A stretch of DNA of 64,000 nt from Fulvia fulva (taxonomy: Eukaryota > Ascomycota > Dothideomycetes > Mycosphaerellales > Mycosphaerellaceae), in NCBI RefSeq assembly GCF_020509005.1, contig NC_063013.1, positions 1-64,000 on the forward strand, given 5' to 3'. This document shows, piece after piece, positions 35,439-45,228 of this stretch. The notes below the pieces were generated by a model. The model ran no database searches, had not been told where the DNA came from, and was given only the letters and a program-made list of their open reading frames with translations. The position numbers were made by a program, and so were the translations under genes. Each line of letters starts with the position of its first letter. Within the stretch, counting starts at the first letter, position 1.

Positions 35439-36713
35439 CTAGGCTTTTTCCTGCTCAGCGGGAGCAGCAGGAGCAGGCTCGATAGCGCCGACAGCGCCGC
35501 GAACCGGGTTGCGGGCGTTACGGGCAGCGAGCTGCGGACAGTTAGCTGCGATGTGGCCTGGACCGCCGCAGTAGGTGCAGAGTCCGGCCTGGCGACGGCG
35601 AAGCTTCTCTTCGGGAGTAAGCTTACCGTTAACGAGGCCCTGGACTCGAGGGACGGCGGCACCAGCGCTGAGATCCATAGCGTCACCTACAGAGACGGGA
35701 GGGAGAGCCGTAGGAGCGGCGGCGCCTAGTGGAGCAGCGAAGTGGCTTCCGGGACCCCGAGGCTGACGACCTTGAGAACGGGAAGCGAGGAGAGAGGCGG
35801 TGTGTTTCATGTTGGAGTCGAGGCGCTGGCAGGTCTCGACGAGCTCACGGAAGCTCATAGCACCAACGTCCTTGTCCTCGAGGGCTCGAAGAAGCTCTGC
35901 TGACAAACCACGGCGGAGAGTGCTCTTCTTGGTCTCTTCGTTGTAGCCGGTGAACCCGATGTCGCGGTTGAAGGCCGCGAGGTACTCGGCGAAGCTCTTG
36001 TTCTTCTGGAGGAGGTTATAGATGGCGTTCTGGGCGGTGGCTCTACGGTCTGGATCACCAAAGGCAGCACGGAGGTCCTGCATCAAGGTGAGGACGTCCG
36101 GGCAGCCGATAGTCTGCGTGGCGTTGTCGATGTAGTGTTGTACCTGAGCCGCGGCGTCTCCCCGAAGGAGGGAGAAGACGTACGTGACTTTGTCCTTCTC
36201 TTGCGGAAAGTGGTCGGCATTAGCCAACAGCTTGATGGTGAGCTGTGTCTCAAATGCCTCAAACTTGCTCTTGTTGCCGTCGAACTCGTCTGGGTCGTTG
36301 ACCTTCTTGGAGAAGTGCTGGCGGCGGTTGTCGTCGGCGTGCGGGGCGAGGTTCTGGAAGGTGTTCACAATACCTTGAAGGTATGTTGCTTGGTTGTTTG
36401 CTTGCTCGACCTGCTGGGCGGTCTCGCGGAAAGAGGAGACGGTGCGGTTGATGAGAGCGTAGGCGGTGTCGGGGTTGGCGTTTGCCCAGGCACCGAAGGC
36501 AGCGGCGTTCGAGAAGGGGATGTCAGTCCACTCACTGAAGTGGAATGGAGTGTCTTGGTTGTCGAGGTTGACACCTCTATCGGTGGCGTGGTCACCTATG
36601 AGGATGACTCGAGTGGTTGACGGTTTGTTGGTCTTTTGTGATGTCAGGGCGAGAGCCTGGCCTGTGAGATGTAAGGGTGAAAGCGAGAATGCAGGTGCGA
36701 AGTGCAGATGCAA
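35439..36713 (-). CDS. G1 Gag
   Basis: Open frame of up to 424 codons for the capsid/nucleocapsid protein. A retrotransposon capsid domain covers roughly residues 135-300, and one CCHC zinc knuckle (C-T-Y-C-G-G-P-G-H-I-A-A-N-C) is at ~379-392. No in-frame AUG occurs before the capsid domain, so initiation is probably at a near-cognate codon between 36731 and ~36640; the start given is a TTG. It ends with TAG just after the putative frameshift site. It is almost identical to the G3 Gag (for example Y versus H at one capsid residue). Confidence 0.9.
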   Translation of the reverse strand: MHLHFAPAFSLSPLHLTGQALALTSQKTNKPSTTRVILIGDHATDRGVNLDNQDTPFHFSEWTDIPFSNAAAFGAWANANPDTAYALINRTVSSFRETAQQVEQANNQATYLQGIVNTFQNLAPHADDNRRQHFSKKVNDPDEFDGNKSKFEAFETQLTIKLLANADHFPQEKDKVTYVFSLLRGDAAAQVQHYIDNATQTIGCPDVLTLMQDLRAAFGDPDRRATAQNAIYNLLQKNKSFAEYLAAFNRDIGFTGYNEETKKSTLRRGLSAELLRALEDKDVGAMSFRELVETCQRLDSNMKHTASLLASRSQGRQPRGPGSHFAAPLGAAAPTALPPVSVGDAMDLSAGAAVPRVQGLVNGKLTPEEKLRRRQAGLCTYCGGPGHIAANCPQLAARNARNPVRGAVGAIEPAPAAPAEQEKA

Positions 36714-37084
36714 AAGGGTATGGTATGATTGCTACACAAAACAAAAGACGAAGAAAGCAAGAGAGGCCTGGGGAAGGCCAGATATTTATACGCGACCCTC
36801 GCGAGTGCGTGTCCCCGCATCAACAGGGCTAACCCGTGCGAAGCCGCGCTTAGCAGCTTTGCTCAAAACCTTATTCCAACCTGCCCTACGTTCCGAGTCT
36901 TCCACGTGCTTCAAGGTTTGGTAGAGGGGTGAATCTGGAGGGCTGGGTCCCGTAGTGAATGTTGCGGGGCATGTGATTCTTGGCGTTCACACACCAAGCT
37001 GGACTGTCACTTCTTGACGACTTCTGAGCGCTCTGAGGCTCTTCTGTCCCCACCTTCTGTACACTCTGTGGGGAGACCATGACA
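36642..37084 (-). repeat. G1 5' LTR (short form)
   Basis: 443 bases, with a TATA box on the minus strand at about 36783-36790. The 9-mer at 36741-36749 complements the primer site at 36631-36639, which lies two bases inside the LTR. TSD ATAAA follows at 37085. Confidence 0.95.
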
Positions 37085-37179
37085 ATAAAGCCCCTTAATA
37101 GCTAGTAGTTCCAAAACTTTATAAGGTAGCTCTAGCTTACGTAAAGGGATTATAGGAGACTATATAGCCTAAGTAGGAG

Positions 37180-37413
37180 TGTTAAGAACATATAGGCCGT
37201 AGGACAAGTATATAGGTGTAGGTGTGTTATATAACTAGATCACGTAACTAGGGTTTACTAGCCTATAGGCTAGCAAACATCCGGACACCTAGCATCTACC
37301 TACACTAACACCGGCGATACTATATATAGATATATACTATCCTATTAGGTCCTTCTTCGTCTTTCGTATAATCCGCCGTCTTCTACTACTACGTAACTTG
37401 TACCTATTTAACA
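37180..37413 (+). repeat. Copia-B 3' LTR
   Basis: 234 bases, TGTTAAGAAC...TATTTAACA, followed by TSD GTATA. It is RIPped at partly different sites from the 5' LTR, as expected from independent RIP hits. Confidence 0.92.
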
Positions 37414-37478
37414 GTATATATACTAAGAAAGATTTAAGGATATACGCTTCGAGACGAAGGTGTTTTAAGGGGGGGTAG

Positions 37479-37672
37479 TGTTACGGCCGCTCCGTAAGTA
37501 AAGGATTAGCAAAGGGGCACGTGACCTTAGATTACGTAACGCTCGGCCCGAAGCCGACCCGTAATACCTCGGCCCTTAAGTATAGGCCTCGACCTTAGAA
37601 CCTACTTCTCTCTTTAGCTATCGACTTTATTAATACTATACCCCTATACTCTCGTACTATAGCCTCGTAACA
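37479..37672 (+). repeat. Chromo-2 3' LTR
   Basis: 194 bases, TGTTACGG...CGTAACA, preceded by a polypurine tract with seven G residues (37469-37476 region) and followed by TSD CTAAG. The 9-mer AGCTATCGA (37616-37624) is intact here. Confidence 0.94.
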
Positions 37673-37677
37673 CTAAG

Positions 37678-37999
37678 ATCCTAAAAGATAATAAATCTGA
37701 AATTTTTAGATTCCCGTTTTTTACCTTATAGAGAGATTCTTTATAAATCCTACTTCCTACTAAGGTCGCCTCCTAACTATATATATCTTAGTAGTACTCC
37801 TATATACCCCTACTACGTAATTAATTATTAAAGGTTAACGAGATTCGACGCGTAAATTTTAGGGTCTAAAGGAGGCTCTTAGCTCGTTAATACTATTTAG
37901 AATAGATAGGTATTACTCTTAAAGAGGCTATAGGTAACTAATTAGTTACCTAATTCTTAGCGTACGTAGCCTTAAGTTTTAATAATAGGATGTTACCTA
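37678..37999. other. AT-rich RIPped spacer with an 85-base motif
   Basis: No protein-like frame is seen. The right part (37897-37982) is a RIPped copy of the sequence at 52171-52255, containing a perfect 7-base stem hairpin (GGTAACT-AATT-AGTTACC). With 13737-13885 it formed the continuous target into which Chromo-2 inserted. Confidence 0.6.
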
Positions 38000-38245
38000 T
38001 ATATACGCTCGGATCGCGATACGGCGTAGCGCGACGAGACCGGCTAGGAGTAGGGGCTAACGAGGTAGTAATACGGACTACGTACGTTTAGAGGGAAAGC
38101 TAATCTAAATAAGGAGAAGTCGGGGGCGGGAAGGGTTTTTACCTCTTCGGGTTTCCCTTTATATATAATAATTAATGTATACCTATATAGGCCGAATAGA
38201 GTATTAGAATAGGGGAATAACAAATCTATCTATTACGTTAGAAGT
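38000..38245 (+). mobile_element. 5'-truncated LINE 3' end (same family as LINE-1)
   Basis: This stretch is colinear with the last ~240 bases of LINE-1 in sense orientation (reverse complement of ~6282-6500). It includes the run GGGGGCGGGAAGGGTTTT and the tail ACAAATCTATCTAT. It is a typical 5'-truncated LINE insertion, later RIPped. The left limit is approximate. Confidence 0.7.
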
Positions 38246-39025
38246 ATAGGAAGTTATTATACGGGCTTATATACGGTGTTACCCCTACTTACCTCTCCGT
38301 AAACCTTAGTATTAGGATTCGTAGACGATATAAACATTCTAGCCTAGTTAGACTTAATAGAGGAGAACTATCGCCTCCTTAAAGATAGGTATAAGAAATA
38401 CGAGGAGTAGGTAAAGAAGTATAGTACCCGGTTCGCCCCTAAAAAGTACTAGCTTATATACTTTAGTAAAGCGAGAATATACTATAATATAAAGACGGCG
38501 GTAAGAATCTAAGGCTACGAGACTAAGCTATTAGCGGAGCTACGAGTACTAGGGATCTAGCTCGACCCGAAGCTAAGCTAGAACATATAGATTAAGAAAG
38601 CCTAGAGTCGAGCGTAAGTTAATAAAGCCTTAATAAAGAGGCTTACGGCGTCTATATAGAGAGTAATATTCGATAAGGTAAGGGTAATATATAAGGCGAT
38701 TATTAAACTAGCTATATTATACGGGGTATAGATTTAGGGTATAGGAGGCATAGGTAGGCCGATCCCGAAACGGATAGAGTAATCCCTAAATAGGATATAA
38801 GTAGGTGACCTACGAAGAATACTAGGGGTATATAAGATAACGTTAATAAGTACGGTAGAAATAGAGACGGGAACACTACTAATCGGCTAATATATCCGGG
38901 GAATAAGAATTTGATACGCGGTAAAGACGACAGATTACCTAGTATAAACTATAATCTAGGAAGTAAAGAATAAGATAGAAAGCCGCTACCGGAGAGGGGC
39001 CGTATATAGGATAAGCTAAAAAGAG

Positions 39026-39545
39026 TGTCAGGGCGAGAGCCTAGCCTATAAGATGTAAGGGTGAAAGCGAGAATATAGGTACGAAGTATAGATGCAAAAG
39101 GGTATAGTATGATTGCTACATAAAACAAAAGACGAAGAAAGCAAGAGAGGCCTAGGGAAGGCTAGATATTTATACGCGACCCTCGCGAGTGCGTGTCCCC
39201 GCATCAATAGGGCTAACCCGTACGAAGCCGCGCTTAGTAGCTTTACTCAAAACCTTATTCCAACCTGCCCTACGTTCCGAGTCTTCTACGTGCTTCTTCT
39301 AGGGTCTAGCGTAGTCGCGGGTGCTCGCGGGAGTGCCGTGAGTCACATAGTCACGAGCCGAAGTGAATCTGTTAAGGTTTAGTAGAGGGGTGAATTTAGA
39401 GGGCTAGGTCCCGTAGTAAATGTTACGGGGTATATAATTCTTAGCGCTTATACACTAAGCTAGACTATCACTTCTTAACGACTTCTAAGCACTCTAAGGC
39501 TCTTCTATCCCTACCTTCTATACACTCTATAGGGAGACTATAACA
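39026..39545 (-). repeat. G4 3' LTR (long form, RIPped)
   Basis: 520 bases, TGTCAGGG...CTATAACA. It contains the 77-base segment absent from G1. Confidence 0.94.
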
Positions 39546-42500
39546 GTAGCCCCCCCGAACAAAGCTAAGTTCCTACGAAGCCGTAGTAGTTCTATATATC
39601 GAGGATGTTCAGCTTCAGTACTAGGCCTAGGCCTAATGTCATAGTCGATACACTATTCGTAAGCCCCGTCGAAGAGCTTAGATTCGAAGAGCCTACCGAT
39701 GTTAACTTCTAGGCCGTCTACGCGGGCGTAGTATTCTTCGATTGCTTAACGATTGAAGATAATATGTTAGATAGGTTCCTATAAGGTATCCTACTTAGGG
39801 CAACCTTACTATTCGACTTTATACTTGATCGGCGGTAGTCCTTTAACGTTATTAGGCTCTACGCGGATTCCCCGGATCTTACGGACGGTATAGTCGTTAG
39901 AAGGTAGGTTAATAGGCTCGTCGACTTCTACTTCATCGGGAGGACCTAGTATATCTTAGTTTTAGTTCGGGAATAGGTCCTTAGCCGACGGCCGAAGGCG
40001 TACGGGATAGAAGACGTCGTGGATCTTTATGTTCGTAGGAAGAGCTAGACGGTAGGCGTGTGAACTAATACGCTCGGTAATCTCAAAAGGACCTAGGTTC
40101 TTCTAGTTCAGCTTCTTAGAGGGGCGGTCCGTCTTGATGTTCTTAGAGTTAAGGTAGACTATATCGCCTACTTAGTAGTCGGGAGCTAGCTAGCGACGAC
40201 GATTAGCTTGATCCTCGTAGATTGCTTATACGTACACTATCTCGTCGTGAACTTCTTTATAGATCTATAAGAGTATAGTAGCGAACTCGTCTACTGCTTA
40301 CTCGTTTACGTCTTCGGTAGGCGGGAGAGGTTCTTCTAGTTCTATACCTATACGAGGGTAGTAACCTCTCGTAGTATAGAAGGGAGAGTAGCTAGTAGTC
40401 TCCGAGTCCTAGTTACGAGTAGCGAACTCTACCGTAGGGATATACTAAGGCCAATCCTTCTAGTAGTAGTCGACGAAGTAACGAAGGACCTGCTTAAGGA
40501 TAGCGTTCGTAATTTCGGTCTAGCCGTCGGTCTGTAGCTAAAAACTAGTCGAGAGGTTATGCTTGATGCCTAGGATAGTACATAGACGCTTCTAGAAGTA
40601 CGAGATGAACTAGGTGCCTCTATTAGAGGTGATGCTATCCGGGAGGCCTTAAAAGCGCTAGACGAATTCGTAGAACAAGCGAGTAGTCTCCTTTACGGTT
40701 ATACTCTAGTACGGGATTATATACCGGTCCTTAGAGTAACGGTCTACGATTACTAGAAGGGCCTTTGCTTTTACGCCGCTAAAGGTCTTACCGTAAGGAA
40801 GATCGGTAATAAAGTCTATAGTGATGTGCTTCTACGGACGATTAGGAGCCGGGAGAGGGTATAAGAGACCGTAGGGACGGTAGCGGTTAGCTTTAGCTCT
40901 TCGGTAAGTAGCGTAGTTTAGTACGTAGCGGCGGACGTCCTTCTAGGAATACGGCCACTAGTAACACCTAGCGAGGAGCTTATAGGTCTTAGCTACGCCT
41001 AGGTGACCCCTAGAGGCGGAGTCGTAGATAATTTGAAGAATCTTAGCTCGGATATTAGAGCCTTCGGGCTACGGTACGTAAAGCTTCTTACGGAAGTAGA
41101 CGACACCTTCCTAGAGCTCGTACTCGGATAGCGAGAAGCCCGGGAATGTCCTCGCGCTAGATTTAAGGGCCTAAACTAACTCTTAGGCGTCTATGTCGGT
41201 ATCGTACGCTATTCGTACTCGTGCTATAATGCCTTCGGGCTGCTCCTTATTATCAAACCCCTTAAAGTCTAATTCGGATAAGCCGTCGGTCGTTACTAAG
41301 CCCTCTTTATCGTCGTTTAAGTCCTTAGCGTCCGAGGCGTATTTGTTAGGCTCGGATTCATCGTCACTCTCGTTAAGGTAGGTAGGAGCGAGCACGAGAG
41401 TAGTAAAGGAAGCGGCGAGCGTAGGCTAGCCGTTCGATAGGTACTCTCGAAGCTCGGAAGAGAGGTTATGCTCTTTAATGACTTGTTACTCTACGATTTA
41501 CCGGCCCCCTCTTCGATTAACTAGAGAGTTACTAGGGCGGCGGGTAAGGGCGTCGGCTATCGAGTTGGCCTTACCGGGCGTATACGAGATCACGAAGTTG
41601 AACCGGGAGAGGAACTCGCTCTAGCGGGCCTAGCGACGATTAAGTAGCTTACTCTTTATAAAGTAGACGAGGTTCTTATAGTCGGAGCTTACTTAGACGG
41701 GCATAGTAGAGCCTTCGAGCTCGGGGCGCTACTCTTCGAAAGCTTTGACGATAGCGAGAAGCTCCTTGTCGTAGATCTCGTAGTTATACTCCGTAGCGGT
41801 CATCTTCTTAGAGAGGAAGGCGATAGGTAACTAGGGGGATTTAGGCGAGCGGCGTTATAGCAGGACACCGCCTACTACGCCGTCGGATACGTCGGTCTCT
41901 ATACGGGTCTCTAGTTCGAAATCGAAGTGCTATAGAAGCGGGTTCTTAATAAACTTCGCTTTAAGTAAGTCAAAAGCCTCCTAGTATTCGTCGGTCTAGG
42001 CAAACTTCTTACCCTTACGCGTAAGCTTCGTTAAAGGGCGTACTACGCCCGAAAATGCGTAGATGAAGCGGCGATAGAAGTTAGTAAAGCCTAGGAAACC
42101 CTAGACCTCTTTGACGTTCGTAGGAGCATCCTATTTAACGATAGCGTCGATCTTCTCTTAGTCTATATTAATGCCGTCTACGGTAATAATCAAACTAAGG
42201 AACTTGACTTCGGTCTTCTTAAACTCGTACTTATCGATGTCGAGCTACAAGCCGGCGTCTACGAGCTTCTAAAGGACCTTATAGACGTGCTCGCGGTGCT
42301 CCTCCTTAGTCTCGCTATAGACTAGGATGTCGTCGATATAGGTAGTATAGAACTGATCGAGGAACTCCTAAAGGATGTCGTTAATAAAGTTCTAGAAGGT
42401 ACTAGGCCCGTTACAAACGCCGAAGGGCATAACGAGCGACTCGAATAGCCCGTAGCGAGTACGGAAGGCTATAAGATACTCGTGTCCTTCTGCCATTCGT

Positions 42501-44708
42501 AACTTGTTAAACGTAGCGATGACATCGAGCTTAGTGAAGTACTTGGCCTTAGAGAGGCGCTCGAGCGTCTCCTAAATCAACGGTATTAGGTAGCGGTTCT
42601 TCTTTATAATAGCGTTTAAGCCTCGGTAGTCTACGTAGAAGCGTAGACTACCGCCGGGCTTCTTGACGAACATAACGGGACTACTAGCGCTAGAACGGCT
42701 CGCTCGAATGAACCCCTTCTTTAGGTTCTCTTCGAGGTATCTCTTAAGGACGATAAGCTCTTCTCGGGACATAGAATATAACGGTCCGAACGGTGTCTCT
42801 ACACCTTCTTCTAGCTTAATCTTGTGGTCGTAAGGGCGATAAGGAGGCAGCTCGTCTACGGCTTTAGTATCGAATACGTAGAGGATGTGGTGTGCCTAAG
42901 GAGGGACCTTCGTAGTAGGGTCGGTAGGTGTACGCTTCTTGTCGAGCTTCTCGAGGGCGATGTCGATATCGCGGAGAGAGGCGGCGAAGACTTGAGCTTT
43001 AGGCTGCTTAGTAGTAGTAGTAAAGGTAGCGGCGTTCACCTAGAAGATCTTAGTATACTTAGGACCGCGCTAAGGCGGCGGAGAAGGCGGAGGTGCCGGA
43101 GGAACTTCTAGAGGGAAGCTAATAGTAAGGGAAGTCTAGTCGATAATAGGTCGGTATCGTCTAAACTAGAGGAGGCCGAGGATAAACTTCTTATACGGTA
43201 GGGACGTAAGGAAGCTAGTAATCGACATACGCTTGCCTCCGAGGGTGATTAACGTGTATATAACATAAGTAATCTTACTAGTAGTAGTCTCCGTGCCGTT
43301 AAAGAGTTCAAGGGTACGAGGGTACTTTAGTTCCTAGGGTTCGAGGTTAAGAGAGGTCGCGAGTTTATAGTCTATAAAAGACTCGCCTAGTACGCCAGTG
43401 TCTATAAGAGTGAGATTGGAAGAAGAGAGTTTCTTTAAGCCGATATTTACATTCGTGACGAACGGTTTATAAGCGTAGTCCTTACCCGTCTCGTCGTATA
43501 GGTCTAGCTGTACTATATTGATCCTTAACTTCTTTCCTCTCTTCACTTTCGGTAAACGTTGTTCTTAGTCTTCATCGCGTCGATGAGGAAGACCTAGGCT
43601 TTTTCCTACTTAGCGGGAGTAGTAGGAGTAGGCTCGATAGCGCCGATAGCGCCGCGAACCGGGTTGCGGGCGTTACGGGTAGCGAGCTACGGACAGTTAG
43701 CTACGATATAGCCTAGACCGCCGTAGTAGGTATAGAGTCCGGCCTAGCGACGGCGAAGCTTCTCTTCGGGAGTGAGCTTACCGTTAACGAGGCCCTAGAC
43801 TCGAGGGACGGCGGCACTAGCGCTAAGATCTATAGCGTTACCTATAGAGACGGGAGGGAGAGCCGTAGGAGCGGCGGCGCCTAGTAGAGTAGCGAAGTGG
43901 CTTCCGGGACCACGAGGCTAACGACCTTAAGAACGGGAAGCGAGGAGAGAGGCGGTATGTTTTATGTTAGAGTCGAGGCGCTAGTAGGTCTCGACGAGCT
44001 TACGGAAGCTTATAGTACCGACGTCCTTGTCCTCGAGGGCTCGAAGAAGCTCTACTAACAAACCACGGCGGAGAGTGCTCTTCTTAGTCTCTTCGTTATA
44101 GCCGGTAAACCCGATATCGCGGTTAAAGGCCGCGAGGTACTCGGCGAAGCTCTTGTTCTTCTAGAGGAGGTTATAGATAGCGTTCTAGGCGGTAGCTCTA
44201 CGGTCTGGATCACTAAAGGTAGCACAAAGGTCCTACATTAAGGTAAGGACGTCCGGGTAGCCGATAGTCTACGTAGCGTTATCGATATAGTATTATACCT
44301 AAGCCGCGGCGTCTCCCCGAAGGAGGGAGAAGACGTACGTAACTTTGTCCTTCTCTTACGGAAAGTGGTCGGTATTAGCTAATAGCTTGATAGTGAGCTA
44401 TGTCTTAAATGCCTTAAACTTGCTCTTATTACCGTCGAACTCGTCTAGGTCGTTGACCTTCTTAGAGAAGTGCTAGCGGCGGTTATTATCGGCGTACGGG
44501 GCGAGGTTCTAGAAGGTGTTCATAATACCTTAAAGGTATGTTGCTTAGTTGTTTGCTTACTCGACCTACTAGGCGGTCTCGCGGAAAGAGGAGACGGTAC
44601 GGTTAATAAGAGCGTAGGCGGTGTCGGGGTTAGCGTTTGCCTAGGCACCGAAGGTAGCGGCGTTCGAGAAGGGGATGTTAGTCTACTTACTAAAGTAGAG
44701 TAGAGTGC
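39546..44708 (-). pseudogene. G4 gag-pol remnant
   Basis: Full colinearity with G1 pol then gag on the minus strand. Short open pieces remain, for example one at 42572-42772 carrying K-K-P-G-G-S-L-R of RT and one at 43334-43546 with the protease D-T-G (I-D-T-G here). Stops at Trp and Gln codons and Gly->Ser, Met->Ile replacements are those produced by RIP. It is cut at 44708, inside the gag leader. Confidence 0.9.
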
Positions 44709-45228
44709 TGTCATGGTCTCCCCACAGAGTGTACAGAAGGTGGGGACAGAAGAGCCTCAGAGTGCTCAGAAGTCGTCAAGAAGTGACAGTCCAGCTTGGT
44801 GTGTGAGCGCCAAGAATCACATGCCCCGCAACATTCGCTACGGGACCCAGCCCTCCAAATTCACCCCTCTACCAAACCTTGACAGATTCACTTCGGCTCG
44901 TGACTGTGTGACTCACGGCACTCCCGCGAGCACCCGCGACTGCGCTGGACCCTGGAAGAAGCACGTGGAAGACTCGGAACGTAGGGCAGGTTGGAATAAG
45001 GTTTTGAACAAAGCTGCTGAGCGCGGCTTCGCACGGGTTAGCCCTGTTGATGCGGGGACACGCACTCGCGAGGGTCGCGTATAAATATCTGGCCTTCCCC
45101 AGGCCTCTCTTGCTTCCTTCGTCTTTTGTTTTGTGTAGCAATCATACCATACCCTTTTGCATCTGCACTTCGCACCTGCATTCTCGCTTTCACCCTTGCA
45201 TCTCACAGGCCAGGCTCTCGCCCTGACA
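44709..45228 (+). repeat. G3 5' LTR (long form)
   Basis: 520 bases, TGTCATGG...CCCTGACA. It carries a TGACTCA motif (~44918-44925) within the segment that G1 lacks, a TATAAATA box at 45080-45087, and the 9-mer GTCTTTTGT at 45121-45129. Confidence 0.96.
45080..45087 (+). promoter_or_regulatory. TATA box in G3 LTR
   Basis: TATAAATA in the 5' LTR, repeated at 50851-50858 in the 3' LTR and inverted in G1. Transcription is expected ~30-45 bases downstream, which places the start close to GTCTTTTGT at 45121. Confidence 0.7.

Larger units (their letters stand above)
30948..37084 (-). mobile_element. G1: intact Tf1/sushi-type chromovirus
   Basis: 6137 bases with 443-base LTRs (30948-31390 and 36642-37084) that differ at two positions, and TSD ATAAA (30943-30947 and 37085-37089). 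It encodes open gag and pol frames and shows no RIP, although it sits in RIP-saturated sequence. It is nearly identical to G3 except for a 77-base deletion in both LTRs. Confidence 0.97.
25717..37413 (+). mobile_element. Copia-B: heavily RIPped Ty1/copia element hosting G1
   Basis: 234-base LTRs lie at 25717-25950 and 37180-37413. The right TSD is GTATA (37414-37418); the left one reads ATATA (25712-25716), explained by one TpG->TpA change. Internal sequence is 25951-30947 plus 37085-37179, split by G1. The related copia-A lacks ~0.7 kb that copia-B still has. Confidence 0.93.
13886..37672 (+). mobile_element. Chromo-2: RIPped Ty3/gypsy chromovirus hosting two copia elements
   Basis: 194-base LTRs lie at 13886-14079 and 37479-37672, with TSD CTAAG at 13881-13885 and 37673-37677. 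Coding sequence on the plus strand is split into three parts: 14080-20384, 25113-25716 and 37414-37478. They are separated by copia-A and copia-B. The order is coiled-coil Gag, protease, RT, RNase H, integrase and chromodomain. A G-run polypurine tract (37469-37476) precedes the 3' LTR. The family is distinct from G1-G4. Confidence 0.93.

Noticed and set aside
36135..36620. Long antisense frames over gag (also 45250-45852) and pol of G1 and G3
   Set aside because: They mirror the codon structure of gag and pol, recur identically in both copies, and show no domain.
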